Shown: positions 33,148-42,430, counted from the stretch's first letter. The stretch is DNA of 64,000 bases from Myxococcaceae bacterium (GCA_016793095.1 JAEUJQ010000001.1:124001-188000); one strand, 5' to 3'. Translations and numbers: made by a program. The notes: generated from the sequence alone by a model not told the origin.

Positions 33148-34155
33148 GTGCGCCGCTTCGCCTGGTTGACCCTCACCGCCCTCACCGCCCTCGCCGAGCC
33201 GCCCGCGAACCAGGACCAGTGGGAAGAGGCCGCGCAGTTCGACTGCATCGGGCCCTTCACCCACTTCTCGCCCGCGGACGTGAAGGAGAAGGACGGCTTC
33301 CGCTACGAGTACACCGGCGCCACCGTGAAGCTGCGCCGCGACGCGAAGAAGGGAAAGCAGGTGAAGCTGGGCCTGCTGGCCGGCATCAAGGACCTCGACC
33401 CCGAGACGAAGGCCGTGTTGGCGCGGTTCTTCGGCGACTTCGACAAGGCCGACGTGGACGCCATCGTGATCGGCGGCGACACCGCGAGTGATCCGCAACA
33501 GCTCGAGGACATCTACCGGCACCTGACGACGCTCACGACGCGCCCGCTGCTCGTGATCGCCGGCAACATGGAGCGCGGCGCGGCGCTCAACTACGCCCTC
33601 ACGAAGGTGCGCAAGGAGACGAGCGCCACGAACCTGGTGAACATGGATCTGGTGCGGCGGGCGGACTTCGACGGCGCTGACGTGGTGAGCCTCGGCGGCT
33701 ACCACGACAAGCACTTCCTCCACGTCACGGGCGGCTGCGTGTACACGGACAAGCACGTCGAGCAGCTCGAGAGCGCCGCGAAGGCCGCTGACGATTCTGT
33801 GGTGCTGCTGACCCACGGTCCGATGCGCCAGAAGGGCCAGCAGGCGCTGGACTATGTGCCCGGCGCTGAGAACGTGGGCGACCCGCGGCTCACGGCCGTC
33901 GTCCAGAACACGAAGATCCCCTTCGGCATCACCGGCCACATCCTCGAAGCGGCCGGCAAGGGCGCCGATCTCACCGGCCACCCCCTGCCTCCGAAGAAGC
34001 CGCACCCTCAGCTCTTCGTGAACCAGGGCTCGGCGAACCCCCTGCCCTGGAAGATGAATGATGGCTCCACCGCGTACGGGCTCGGAGCCCTCATGACGAT
34101 CGACGGCAGGAAGGCCTCGTACGAGATCCTGCGCGGGCCGAAGCCCTCGAAGTAG
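33148..34155 (+). CDS. Exported metallophosphoesterase-like protein with degenerate metal motifs
   Basis: 335 residues from a GTG start one base after the coiled-coil gene. A signal peptide is visible (RFAWLTLTALTALAE). Fold motifs of calcineurin-like phosphoesterases can be traced: VIGGDTASD (GD motif), VIAGNMERG in place of GNH(D/E), LLTHGPMRQKG and FGITGHILEA. The first DxH motif is not seen; KLGLLAGIKDLD sits where it should be. With GNM instead of GNH a metal ligand is missing. The protein may therefore be non-catalytic or use a different mechanism. Function unknown. Confidence 0.65.
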   Translation: MRRFAWLTLTALTALAEPPANQDQWEEAAQFDCIGPFTHFSPADVKEKDGFRYEYTGATVKLRRDAKKGKQVKLGLLAGIKDLDPETKAVLARFFGDFDKADVDAIVIGGDTASDPQQLEDIYRHLTTLTTRPLLVIAGNMERGAALNYALTKVRKETSATNLVNMDLVRRADFDGADVVSLGGYHDKHFLHVTGGCVYTDKHVEQLESAAKAADDSVVLLTHGPMRQKGQQALDYVPGAENVGDPRLTAVVQNTKIPFGITGHILEAAGKGADLTGHPLPPKKPHPQLFVNQGSANPLPWKMNDGSTAYGLGALMTIDGRKASYEILRGPKPSK

Positions 34156-34174
34156 CTCGCGGGTTGGTCGTGCT

Positions 34175-34903
34175 ATGCCCTCGGTGATGCGGTCGTTCCT
34201 CGTCGTCGTCCTCGTCTTCGCTGCGTGCAGTGCGCCGACCGTGGGTGACTGCAGCCCGAAGAACTGCCTCGGCTGTTGCACCACGAAGGGCGAGTGCCGA
34301 TCGGGAGCGGCGAAGGACGCGTGCGGCTCGGGCGGCTTCTCCTGCGCGGTGTGCGCGGCGAACCAGCGCTGCAGCGGCACCCTGACGTGCGAGCTCGATC
34401 CCAACGCGCCGCAGGGCGGTGGAGCAGCAGGCGGGACTGGAGGCGCCGGCGCGAGCGGGGGCGCCGCGACGGTCGAGCAGGAGTACGTGAACGCGCACAA
34501 CGCAGCCAGACGCCGGGCCACGCCCGCCCCGAACCCGCCCCTGCCCGACGTGAGCTGGGACGCCACCGTCGCCCTCTTCGCGAAGGAGGGCTCCGATCGC
34601 TGCATCATGAGCCACCGGCAGCAGAACCAGTACGGCGAGAACCTGTACGCCGGCACCAGCCCCGCGACGCCGACCGAGATCGTCGATGCCTGGGACAGCG
34701 AGAAGGCTGACTATGACTACGCCGCCAACCGCTGCACGCGGGTCTGCGGGCACTACACGCAGGTCGTCTGGCGGGCGAGCGTGCGCATTGGCTGCTCGAC
34801 CACGTTGTGCACGATGAACTCGCCCTTCGGGGGAGGCGCCTGGTACCTGACCGCCTGCAACTACGCGCCGCCCGGAAACTACGTCGGGCAGAGACCCTAC
34901 TGA
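34175..34903 (+). CDS. CAP-domain (SCP/PR1-like) lipoprotein
   Basis: 242 residues (ATG at 34175; ATG at 34187 is also possible). The lipobox is VVLVFAAC. A Cys-rich segment (CSPKNCLGCCTTKGEC) and a Gly/Ala linker precede the CAP domain (about 105-242). The domain has NAHNAARRR, GENLYAGTSP (CAP2-like), CGHYTQVVWRASVRIGC (CAP1) and CNYAPPGNYVGQRPY at the end. CAP proteins have varied roles, including lipid binding and secreted signalling. The last seven bases overlap the convergent transporter gene. Confidence 0.92.
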   Translation: MPSVMRSFLVVVLVFAACSAPTVGDCSPKNCLGCCTTKGECRSGAAKDACGSGGFSCAVCAANQRCSGTLTCELDPNAPQGGGAAGGTGGAGASGGAATVEQEYVNAHNAARRRATPAPNPPLPDVSWDATVALFAKEGSDRCIMSHRQQNQYGENLYAGTSPATPTEIVDAWDSEKADYDYAANRCTRVCGHYTQVVWRASVRIGCSTTLCTMNSPFGGGAWYLTACNYAPPGNYVGQRPY

Positions 34904-35841
34904 CTGGCGGAGACGGGGCGCACGGTGGCGCGGGGCGCGCGGCCGAGGACGACCATCGCGGTGGCGCTCACGATCAGCAGCACCGCGACGATCACCTCGA
35001 CCGTCAGCGCCTCACCGGCCAGCACGGTGCCCATCACCACGGCGATCGCGGGGTTGACGTAGGAGTAGCTGGTCGCGACCGCCGGGCGCGTCTCGCGGAG
35101 CAGCCACGTGTACGCGGAGTAGGCGATCAGCGAGCCGAAGATGCAGAGGTAGAGCCAGGCCAGCCCGGCGCGAAGGGGAAGCTCGGCCGGCACGCGCTCT
35201 CCCAGCCCCGCGCTCACCAGCGCCATCACCGCCCCGCCGGTGATCATCTGCGTCGCGGCGGACATGAGGCCCTTCGGCAGTGGCAGCTTCCTCGCGAGCA
35301 TCGATCCCGCCGCCCAGGCGACCGGCGCGACCAGGAGCAGCGCGGCCCAGGCTGGCTCGGCGCGAAGCTCCCTGCCCAGCCCCAGCACCGCGACCCCTGC
35401 GAAGCCCAGCGACAGGCCAAGCCACTCCCTCGGCGTCGCGCGCTCGCCGAACAGCGGGCCCATGGCGGCGGCGCACAGGGGCATCGTGCCGCACACCACC
35501 GCGGCGATGCCCGACGAGATGTGCGTCTCGGCCATCGCGACCGTCCCGTTGCCGAGGACGAACATCAGCACCCCCACGGGGAGCGACGCGACCCACTCCC
35601 TTCGGGTCGGTGCCGGGGCGCCGCGGGTCCTCAGGAAGGCGAGCAGGACGACGCCCACCAGCAGGAAGCGCACGCTCGCCATCATGAACGGCGGCAACGA
35701 CTCCACTGCGATGCGCATGGCGAGGTAGGTGGAGCCCCAGATCAGGTAGACCGCGCCGAGCGCTGCGACGACGCGGCTGTCGGCTGAAGACACGGCGCTC
35801 ACGATCGGCGGCGAGGTAACCGGGTGCCCTGACACGCGCAC
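34897..35841 (-). CDS. EamA-family drug/metabolite transporter (YedA-like)
   Basis: 314 residues with ten predicted transmembrane segments in two EamA halves. The N-terminal YLIWGSTYLAMRIAVESLPP is typical of YedA/RhaT-type exporters, and the second EamA repeat starts near LPKGLMSAATQM. Substrate cannot be inferred. The start is uncertain: GTG at 35841 gives a 20-residue extension, and GTG at 35802 fits the family better. The upstream gene on the same strand ends 26 bases away, and the 3' end overlaps the CAP gene tail-to-tail. Confidence 0.88.
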   Translation of the reverse strand: MRVSGHPVTSPPIVSAVSSADSRVVAALGAVYLIWGSTYLAMRIAVESLPPFMMASVRFLLVGVVLLAFLRTRGAPAPTRREWVASLPVGVLMFVLGNGTVAMAETHISSGIAAVVCGTMPLCAAAMGPLFGERATPREWLGLSLGFAGVAVLGLGRELRAEPAWAALLLVAPVAWAAGSMLARKLPLPKGLMSAATQMITGGAVMALVSAGLGERVPAELPLRAGLAWLYLCIFGSLIAYSAYTWLLRETRPAVATSYSYVNPAIAVVMGTVLAGEALTVEVIVAVLLIVSATAMVVLGRAPRATVRPVSASQ

Positions 35842-35867
35842 GACGAAGCGCCCGCGCCGGCCTCCGG

Positions 35868-36902
35868 TCAGAAGCGGCCGACGAGCCCCGGTCCCACGGC
35901 GATGCCTTCGTTGCGCCAGCCCGCGGGCGCCATCGACATGGTCGGCGTGACGAGCACCGCCGACTTCTCCGTCGGCTCGGCCGGGATCTCGGCCGTGAGG
36001 AAGTACGTCAAGGCGAAGGTCGCCACCGTCGTCCCGAGGGTCGCCGCGGCGGTGAGCTGCATGTTGCCGCCCGTGAGCGTGACGCCGAGGAAGAAGGTGA
36101 GCGCGGCGACGCCCAGCGGCAGCGCGGTGAGCTTGAGGATCCGGCCGGGCGCGAGGTCCTGCCCGTACGCCCAGAGCGCACCGAGCGCCATGCCGAAGGC
36201 GGGCGCGAACAGCGCCGCCGAGAGCCTCGCGGTGGGGGAGATCGAGTTGAACAGCAGCGTCGTCAGGCCTGTCAGCACGAAGGCGTAGGCCGACGTCATG
36301 CCCATCAGCGCGAGGTCCTCACCCGAGATGTCGTCCACGTCCCAGAGCGCGATCAGCGGCACGAGCATGCCGACCTGTGAGAGCCCCAGCGCGATCGCCA
36401 CCGCGATCGAGAACGACGAGATCGACGCGGCCGTCGCGATGCCGAAGCCCGCGAGCGCGCCGACGCCGATCCCCAGGGACACCGCGCCGGCCGAGGCGAG
36501 CCCGATGGGGTGGAAGTACTGGAACAGGGTCGCGCCGCCACCGAGCGCCACGCCACCGAGCAGCGCGCCGACGAAGGCGCCACCGGTGCCGATTTGCCCA
36601 CCGACCTGCAGACCTCCGCCGAGCAGCGCGCCGAGCACGATGCCGTCGAGTCCTTCAGCGAAGGCGAAGAGCGGCCCACCACTGCCGGCCGACAGCCGGC
36701 TGAAGCGCTTCTTCTTCACCTGATCCGACGCCTTCGGGCCGGTGTCTGCCGCGGTCACTGGCGGGGGCATCGGCGGAGGCGCTGGATCGGCGACGGCGGG
36801 CGTGACAGGCGGCGGCGTGGGCTCGGTGGAAGGTGGCGTGCCTTCCTGCGCGAGGGCGAGGGAGGCCGAGACGATGAGCAGCGACGCAAGGGCTCTGGTC
36901 AT
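35868..36902 (-). CDS. Polytopic membrane protein with a Pro-rich N-terminal region
   Basis: 344 residues from the ATG at 36902, chosen because it starts a signal peptide (ALASLLIVSASLALAQ). A Pro/Thr-rich linker (about 18-60) is followed by many Gly-rich hydrophobic segments (ALLGGGLQVGGQIGTGGAF, LASAGAVSLGIGVGALAGF), suggesting eight or so transmembrane helices or glycine-zipper helices. There is no enzyme motif and I do not recognise a family. It sits between the methyltransferase and the EamA transporter genes on the minus strand. Confidence 0.55.
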   Translation of the reverse strand: MTRALASLLIVSASLALAQEGTPPSTEPTPPPVTPAVADPAPPPMPPPVTAADTGPKASDQVKKKRFSRLSAGSGGPLFAFAEGLDGIVLGALLGGGLQVGGQIGTGGAFVGALLGGVALGGGATLFQYFHPIGLASAGAVSLGIGVGALAGFGIATAASISSFSIAVAIALGLSQVGMLVPLIALWDVDDISGEDLALMGMTSAYAFVLTGLTTLLFNSISPTARLSAALFAPAFGMALGALWAYGQDLAPGRILKLTALPLGVAALTFFLGVTLTGGNMQLTAAATLGTTVATFALTYFLTAEIPAEPTEKSAVLVTPTMSMAPAGWRNEGIAVGPGLVGRF

Positions 36903-36983
36903 GGCGCCGGACCTAAGCACAGGACGTGCCCGCAGCGCGCTCGACAAATCGAGGGCTTGCCGATCGGCGCCGGTGGAAAACCG

Positions 36984-37766
36984 TCAGCGCACGACGAGCC
37001 GGCCCCAGTAGACGCTCGCAGTGGAGGAAGGGGCCAGCGGCTCGAGCCCGAGCGGGGGAAAGAGGGAGGGATCCGAGCTCTTCATCAGCACGAGGCGGCG
37101 AGCGACGCGACGAGCCTCGTCGATGGTGGCCCGGCTGATCGCCGTCATCTCGGCGAAGCGGCGCAGGTGCTGGAAGGCGGGCGACGCGGCCTTCGTCCGC
37201 TCGAACATCGGATCGAAGAAGACGACCTCGACGCTGCGCGACGGCTGGGCGCGCAGCCACGTGTCGGCCCGCGCGTGCACGATCTCGAGCGGTGCGCTGC
37301 CCGGCCAGGGCGTCTCGAGCGCAAGGCCCTCCGAGAGCAGGACCGCCAGGGGGAGCGATGCCTCGAGGCCGATCACCCGGCCTGTGGGGCCCGCGGCGCT
37401 CGCCAGCACCCGCGCGTCTGCGGCCAGCCCGAGCGTCGCGTCGACGATCGTCTCGCCCGCCGTGATCCCGGCGTGCCGCAGCAGCAGATCGGGCAACGCG
37501 CCGCCCGAGGCGAGGCGCTTGAGCCGCAGGAGCGCCAGGCCCGGCGTCACCCTGAGCGAGCCCCCTGCGTCAACCAGCGTCCACCCATCGCCGCCCCGCA
37601 CGAGCAGCGCGTCGGCCACCGTCCCGAGCGCGCGCTGAAGGCTGCCCTTTCGCGGCCGCTCGTAGAGCGCGAGGCCCCACCGCGCCGCGGCCCGCCGTGC
37701 GTCGTCGACGTGCGCGAACGACGGCTCACTGCTCCACGTCACCGCGAGTCGTTCAGGGCTTCTCAT
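36984..37766 (-). CDS. SAM-dependent methyltransferase, RsmJ-like
   Basis: 260 residues. The C-terminal half has a class I methyltransferase core: VDATLGLAADARVLAS (SAM-binding motif I), GLEASLPLAVLLSEGL (motif II), and VEVVFFDPMFERTKAA, which resembles the DPMFP motif of RsmJ, the 16S rRNA m2G1516 methyltransferase. The N-terminal about 90 residues form an extra domain as in RsmJ. Overlap with the PhnD-like gene (14 bases) puts it in the same operon. The precise RNA target remains inferred. Confidence 0.75.
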   Translation of the reverse strand: MRSPERLAVTWSSEPSFAHVDDARRAAARWGLALYERPRKGSLQRALGTVADALLVRGGDGWTLVDAGGSLRVTPGLALLRLKRLASGGALPDLLLRHAGITAGETIVDATLGLAADARVLASAAGPTGRVIGLEASLPLAVLLSEGLALETPWPGSAPLEIVHARADTWLRAQPSRSVEVVFFDPMFERTKAASPAFQHLRRFAEMTAISRATIDEARRVARRLVLMKSSDPSLFPPLGLEPLAPSSTASVYWGRLVVR

Positions 37767-38679
37767 CCCACGCCCGCACCTGCGCGGCCACCTTGCGTAC
37801 GCCGTCGTAGGCCGAGTCGTCGGCCGGGGTGAAGCCGTTGACGCTCAAGGGGCTGAGGATCTCGCGGCCCACCCGCTCTCGCACGGTGAGGAGCAGCAGC
37901 AGCCGGCGCAGCTCGACCTGCACCGCGTCGGGCAGCTCCTTGCGCACGCAGAGGATGTCGCGCGGCGTGCGCTCGGTCTTCGCGATGATGCGAAACGACA
38001 GCGGATCGATGTCTCTCGAGCGCCGCAGCGCCCCCAGGGCGCCCTGGTAGGTCGCGCCCGCGTCGATGCGCCCGTCGAGCAGGGCCAGCAGCACCGCCTC
38101 GTGGTTGCCGAGGAACTCCAGCGACCCGAGGTGCTTCTTCGGGTCGATGCCGGAGTCGAGCATGAGCTTCACGGGGTAGACGAAGCCCGAGGTCGAAGAG
38201 CGATCGACGAAGCCAAAGCGCGCGCCCGGCAGATCGGAGACGCTCTGAATGGGGCTGTCCTCACGCACGACGACGTAGCCGGCGGCGGTCGCCGAGCCGT
38301 CGCCGATCATCTGCACCAGACACGGCAGGCGCTGCCGCTCCATGGCGAGCGCGTAGGTGAGCGGGCTCAGCATCACCGCGTCGAAGTCTCCCGCCGCGGT
38401 CCGCGACACCACGTCGTCGTAGCTCTCCCCGATCACCAGCTCGACGGGCACCCCGAGCTGTCGGGCGAGGTAGTCGTCGAGGCGCGCGTAGGCCTTCTCC
38501 AGGGTCTCGCGCGCGAGGACGGGGGGCACCAGCAGCCGCAGCCTGGTGAAGCCGGCGGGCGGCGCGAAGATCGTCTGGCGCTGAGGGGTCAGCCGAGGCG
38601 TCGCCTTCGACGGCGCGAGCGGCTCGCGGCACCCCGCGGCGAAGAGGAACCACGCGATCGCGAGCGAGCGCGCGTTCAT
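37753..38679 (-). CDS. PhnD-like substrate-binding lipoprotein
   Basis: 308 residues from the ATG at 38679. The lipobox is WFLFAAGC. The fold is that of phosphonate/phosphate-type periplasmic binding proteins (PhnD/SsuA/transferrin group): LLVPPVLARETLEKAYARLD, DFDAVMLSPLTYALA, FVDRSSTSGFVYPVKLML and LLDGRIDAGATYQGAL. No ABC transporter genes are near. Its start overlaps the stop of a diguanylate cyclase gene (ATGA). In such pairs binding proteins sometimes control a GGDEF membrane protein, so it may be a periplasmic sensor rather than a transporter component (inference). Confidence 0.88.
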   Translation of the reverse strand: MNARSLAIAWFLFAAGCREPLAPSKATPRLTPQRQTIFAPPAGFTRLRLLVPPVLARETLEKAYARLDDYLARQLGVPVELVIGESYDDVVSRTAAGDFDAVMLSPLTYALAMERQRLPCLVQMIGDGSATAAGYVVVREDSPIQSVSDLPGARFGFVDRSSTSGFVYPVKLMLDSGIDPKKHLGSLEFLGNHEAVLLALLDGRIDAGATYQGALGALRRSRDIDPLSFRIIAKTERTPRDILCVRKELPDAVQVELRRLLLLLTVRERVGREILSPLSVNGFTPADDSAYDGVRKVAAQVRAWDEKP

Positions 38680-39953
38680 GCCCGGCGAGCTCCGATCACC
38701 CGGTTCCGGCCCTGCCGCTTGGCGACATAGAGCGCCTGATCCGCCGCCTCGAGCACCACCTCGGCGGTCTCTCCGTCCTCGGGGAAGGTCGCGACGCCGA
38801 CGCTGACGGTGATCGCCTGCCCCCACGTCGTCGCCTCGTTGACGCGCTGCTCGACGGCCTCGCGCATCCGCTCGGCGACCTGCAGCGCCTCGCTCTTGGT
38901 CGTCTCTGGCAGCAGCACCGCGAACTCCTCGCCCCCGTAGCGCGCGATGAGATCGGTCTGCCGCAGATCCTTCGACAGCACCTCGGCGAGGCGGCGGAGC
39001 AGCTCATCGCCCACCGGGTGCCCCATCGTGTCGTTCACCTTCTTGAAGAAGTCGACGTCGAACATCAGCACGCCCAGCGGCCGCTTGTGCCGCTGACAGC
39101 GCAGGAGCTCGGAGTGGAGCGCCTCCTGGAAGCGCCGGTGGTTGAAGAGGCCGGTGAGGCCGTCGGTGACGGCCAGCCGCTCGAGCCGCGCGTTCGCCTC
39201 GGACAGCTCGCGCGTGCGATCGGCGACCGTGTGCTCGAGGTTCTCGCGCTCGGCCTGCAGCGCCGACGCCATGCGGTTGACGATCTCCGATAGCTCTCGC
39301 ATCTCGCGGCCCGGCAGCGGCGGCACGCGCGCCGTCAGGTGCCCTTCGCCCATGCGTTGCACGGTGCGCTCCAACACCGCCACGGGTCGGATCACCACGC
39401 GGTTGAGCCCGAAGAACAGCGCGCCCGCGATGAAGAGGAAGAGGCCCACCGTGCCCATCGCCCAGCGGCGCAGCACCTCGTCCACCACGCTCTCCATCTG
39501 CGCGAGCGAGAAGCGGGCCGTCACCGTCGCCCAGCGGATCCCCGAGGTCGCTGGCGTCCCGAGGCGCAGCACGCTCCCCTCCTTCGCCCACACCGCGCCG
39601 TCCATCTGGATCGCCTGCTGCGTGAAGGGATCCTGGAGGACGCGGTTGAACCGCTCGGGGTTCGAGTGCGCGAGCACCCGGCCGTCGTCGTCCAGCACGG
39701 CCAGCTCGACCAGGCCCCGCCCCTTGAGCCGCTCGGTCGCGTGAGCCACCACCGTGTCGAGCCCCGCCATGTCGTTCTGCGCGACGCTGGTGGCGATCGT
39801 CACCGAGAGCGCCTCGAGCGCGGTCAGGTTGAGCTCCTTGAACTCCTCGAGCGTGTCGCGGTTCGACTGTCGCACGGCCACGCCCGCCACCACCGCGAGG
39901 GCGATCGCCACGACGCCAGGCACCAGCAGCACCAGCTGTCCGCGAATGCCCAT
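38676..39953 (-). CDS. Membrane diguanylate cyclase (dCache-like sensor, HAMP, GGDEF)
   Basis: 425 residues. The N-terminal transmembrane helix (about 6-29) leads to a periplasmic sensor domain (about 30-170), a second helix (about 170-190), a HAMP region (RPVAVLERTVQRMGEGHL) and a GGDEF domain. The active site is ARYGGEEFAVLLPE, with DVDFFKKVND upstream. The RQTD at five residues before GGEEF fits the inhibitory I-site (RxxD). The product would be cyclic di-GMP. It is coupled by ATGA overlap to the PhnD-like gene, which may provide a periplasmic input. The GAF-GGDEF gene is upstream. Confidence 0.92.
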   Translation of the reverse strand: MGIRGQLVLLVPGVVAIALAVVAGVAVRQSNRDTLEEFKELNLTALEALSVTIATSVAQNDMAGLDTVVAHATERLKGRGLVELAVLDDDGRVLAHSNPERFNRVLQDPFTQQAIQMDGAVWAKEGSVLRLGTPATSGIRWATVTARFSLAQMESVVDEVLRRWAMGTVGLFLFIAGALFFGLNRVVIRPVAVLERTVQRMGEGHLTARVPPLPGREMRELSEIVNRMASALQAERENLEHTVADRTRELSEANARLERLAVTDGLTGLFNHRRFQEALHSELLRCQRHKRPLGVLMFDVDFFKKVNDTMGHPVGDELLRRLAEVLSKDLRQTDLIARYGGEEFAVLLPETTKSEALQVAERMREAVEQRVNEATTWGQAITVSVGVATFPEDGETAEVVLEAADQALYVAKRQGRNRVIGARRA

Positions 39954-39983
39954 GACGCTGTCTGGCCCTCCCGTCGCCTTGCG

Positions 39984-42152
39984 TCAGCCGGCCTTCTGGC
40001 CCTGGAGCTGAGCCACGGTGACCGTCTGATTGCGGCCGTGGCGCTTCGCAAAGTACAGGCACTGGTCCGCGAGGTCGATCAGAGTCTGCTTGGCGTCGCC
40101 GTGATCGGGGAACGTGGCCACGCCCAGCGAGAGGGTCACCTTGAGCGGCCCCTGGTCGGTCTGGAAGACCTCTTTCAGCACGCGGTCGCGAATGCGCTCG
40201 GCGATCACGTGCGCGCCCTTCGTGTCGGTCTCGGGCATCACCAGGCAGAACTCCTCGCCGCCGTAGCGGGCCACCACGTCGGTGTCGCGCGCCGTCTCCT
40301 TGAGGATGCGGGCGACGCCCTTGAGCACCACGTCACCCATGGGGTGCCCGTAGGTGTCGTTCACGCTCTTGAAGTGATCGACGTCGGTGAGGATCACGGA
40401 CACCTTGCGGCCGTAGCGGCGCGCGGTCGCCATCGCCTCGTCGAAGCGCGTCTGGAAGGTGCGGTGGTTGACGAGGCCGGTGAGGCCGTCGGTCGTCGCC
40501 ATGCGCTCCATCTGCTCGTACAGCTGGGCGCGCAGCACCGCCTGCGCCGCCTGAATCGCGATCACCTCGAGCATGCGCAGCTCGTCGTCGTCGAAGGCCG
40601 CCTTCTTGCGCGAGCCCGACACGAGCGTGCCGAGAATACGGTTGCCGGCGACGAGCGGGAAGATCTTGAGGCTCTGCAGCCCGCGGATCTGGGTGTCGTC
40701 GTCGAAGATGATCTGCCGGTCCATCGCGCCGACGTCGCGGCCCGGGAGCGGCGCTCCGTAGCGCACCACGTTGGCGACCAGGCCGTTGTTGTCGGCGAAC
40801 GTCTGGCCCTCGAGCGCGCGGCCAGCCGAGGTGACGCCGCTCATCCGGACGATGCGGTGGCGACGGCCGCCGTTCACCTCGTTCACGAGGGTGACCGCGC
40901 AGAAGTCGAGCTGGGCCACCTGCCGCGCGCTCTCGAGCACCGCCAGGAAGACCTGCTCGGGGTTGCTGGCGCGGTTGAGCTCTTCGATGGCGCGGAAGAA
41001 CCGATCCTTCTCGTCGCGGGAGCGGCGGATGTAGCCCATCACCCGCTCCACCTCGATGGCGCGCAGCACCTCGCCCGCGATGGTGGCCAGCAGCTTCTCG
41101 TCCTCTTCCGAGAACGGGTGGTTCTCGACGCGATCGGCCACCAGCACGCCGCGCACCAGGCCCGAGCCCTCGAGGATCGGCACCGCCACCAGCGCCCGCA
41201 CGGTGGGCCCGCCCGGCTCGTAGTGGGTGACGCCCTTGAGGCCCGCCTGGCCGTTCATGCGCACGGGCACGCCGCGCTTGAGGAGCGCTCCGAAGATCCC
41301 CTCGCCCGCCGCGAAGCGCTCGCGCTGCACGTGCTCACTCGAGGAGCGGCAGTCGTGGAGCTTGAGCGCGCGATCATCGGAGGTCAGCAGGAAGGCGCCG
41401 ACGGTGTGGGCCTTGAGCGCGACCTCGGCCACCTCGAGCGCGCTCCCGGTCGCGCCCTCGATCTCCTTCACCGCCGCGAGCAGCCACTTCTCGTGATCCT
41501 TCACGCCCGGCATCGAGTCCTGGGTGCCGGAGGAGACGAGGCGGAACGTGCGGGCGCGCTCCTCGACCTCCTTGAGGCGGTGCTTCACCGCGTCCTCTTC
41601 GGCGGCGCGGGCGGCCGCGAGCCGGGCCGACATCACGACGTGGTACAGGGCGGCGAACAGACCAACGAAGGCCACGCGCGCGAGCCAGGTGCCCCAGCGA
41701 TCGGGCAGCGTCAGCACCGCGTCGAAGAGCACCGCGGCGCCGAGCAGCGTCGCGCCGGCTGGCCGCGAGAGGAACGACACCAGGAAGGCCATCAACAGGT
41801 AGACGATGGGGAAGAGCACCTCGCCGCTCAGCGCCACCACGAGGAAGGCGACAGAGAGCGCCGTCGCGCCCAGCTCGAGCTCGTCGCGCAACAACACCGG
41901 CAGCTTCCGCATCGACCGCCGCACGCGCCGCACCGTCGCCAGCGTGGTGCCGAGGACGAGGAAGGCGAAGACGCCGGCGTCGAGCCACTCGAGCGAGCCG
42001 AGGGAGCGGAAGTGCCCGCGCGCGAGGAAGGCGAAGGTCGTCAACACGGCGACCGCCGGCACCAGGCGGACCAGCTCTCGCGCCCACTTCCCAGGCGTGA
42101 AGGACACCGGGCGCGACGACTTGAGGCGAGGCATCGAGGTCGCGGGCGTCAT
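39984..42152 (-). CDS. Membrane GAF-GAF-GGDEF diguanylate cyclase
   Basis: 722 residues. Several N-terminal membrane helices (about 30-165) are followed by a coiled coil (EEDAVKHRLKEVEERART), two GAF domains (about 225-370 and about 395-545; phrases KEIEGATGSALEVAE and VNEVNGGRRHRIVR) and a GGDEF domain with ARYGGEEFCLVMPE. DVDHFKSVNDTYGHPMGD is the metal/substrate region. RDTD at five residues before GGEEF is an I-site. GAF domains bind small ligands or cyclic nucleotides. The start overlaps the FtsB-like stop (ATGA), so expression is coupled. Confidence 0.92.
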   Translation of the reverse strand: MTPATSMPRLKSSRPVSFTPGKWARELVRLVPAVAVLTTFAFLARGHFRSLGSLEWLDAGVFAFLVLGTTLATVRRVRRSMRKLPVLLRDELELGATALSVAFLVVALSGEVLFPIVYLLMAFLVSFLSRPAGATLLGAAVLFDAVLTLPDRWGTWLARVAFVGLFAALYHVVMSARLAAARAAEEDAVKHRLKEVEERARTFRLVSSGTQDSMPGVKDHEKWLLAAVKEIEGATGSALEVAEVALKAHTVGAFLLTSDDRALKLHDCRSSSEHVQRERFAAGEGIFGALLKRGVPVRMNGQAGLKGVTHYEPGGPTVRALVAVPILEGSGLVRGVLVADRVENHPFSEEDEKLLATIAGEVLRAIEVERVMGYIRRSRDEKDRFFRAIEELNRASNPEQVFLAVLESARQVAQLDFCAVTLVNEVNGGRRHRIVRMSGVTSAGRALEGQTFADNNGLVANVVRYGAPLPGRDVGAMDRQIIFDDDTQIRGLQSLKIFPLVAGNRILGTLVSGSRKKAAFDDDELRMLEVIAIQAAQAVLRAQLYEQMERMATTDGLTGLVNHRTFQTRFDEAMATARRYGRKVSVILTDVDHFKSVNDTYGHPMGDVVLKGVARILKETARDTDVVARYGGEEFCLVMPETDTKGAHVIAERIRDRVLKEVFQTDQGPLKVTLSLGVATFPDHGDAKQTLIDLADQCLYFAKRHGRNQTVTVAQLQGQKAG

Positions 42153-42430
42153 GGGGCCTCCAGGCTGAAGACGATCTCTCCGGGCTTCACCAGCCCCAGC
42201 TCTTCGCGGGCCGCTCGCTCGAGGGCGCGCGGATCGTCACGCAGCGCCTCGACCTCGCGCCGCAGACGCGCGTTGTCTTCCGTGAGCCGGGCGTTGCGTT
42301 CCTTGAGCGACTTCACGTCCTGGGCAAGGCGCAGGTACCGGCGGAAGCCACCCTCGGCCATCGCCGACGCGCCGGCCAGGACGAGTGCTGCGAAGACGCT
42401 GGCCCAGAGCACCTGTCGACGACCGATCAT
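42149..42430 (-). CDS. ftsB: FtsB/DivIC-like septum formation initiator
   Basis: 93 residues. A single N-terminal membrane helix (about 7-25) is followed by a coiled coil (LAQDVKSLKERNARLTEDN, LRREVEALRDDP) and RAAREELGLVKPGEIVF, which is the conserved end of FtsB/DivIC. It would bridge FtsL and FtsQ in the divisome. Length is typical. The gene overlaps the diguanylate cyclase gene by 4 bases, so division and c-di-GMP genes are co-expressed here. Confidence 0.9.
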   Translation of the reverse strand: MIGRRQVLWASVFAALVLAGASAMAEGGFRRYLRLAQDVKSLKERNARLTEDNARLRREVEALRDDPRALERAAREELGLVKPGEIVFSLEAP

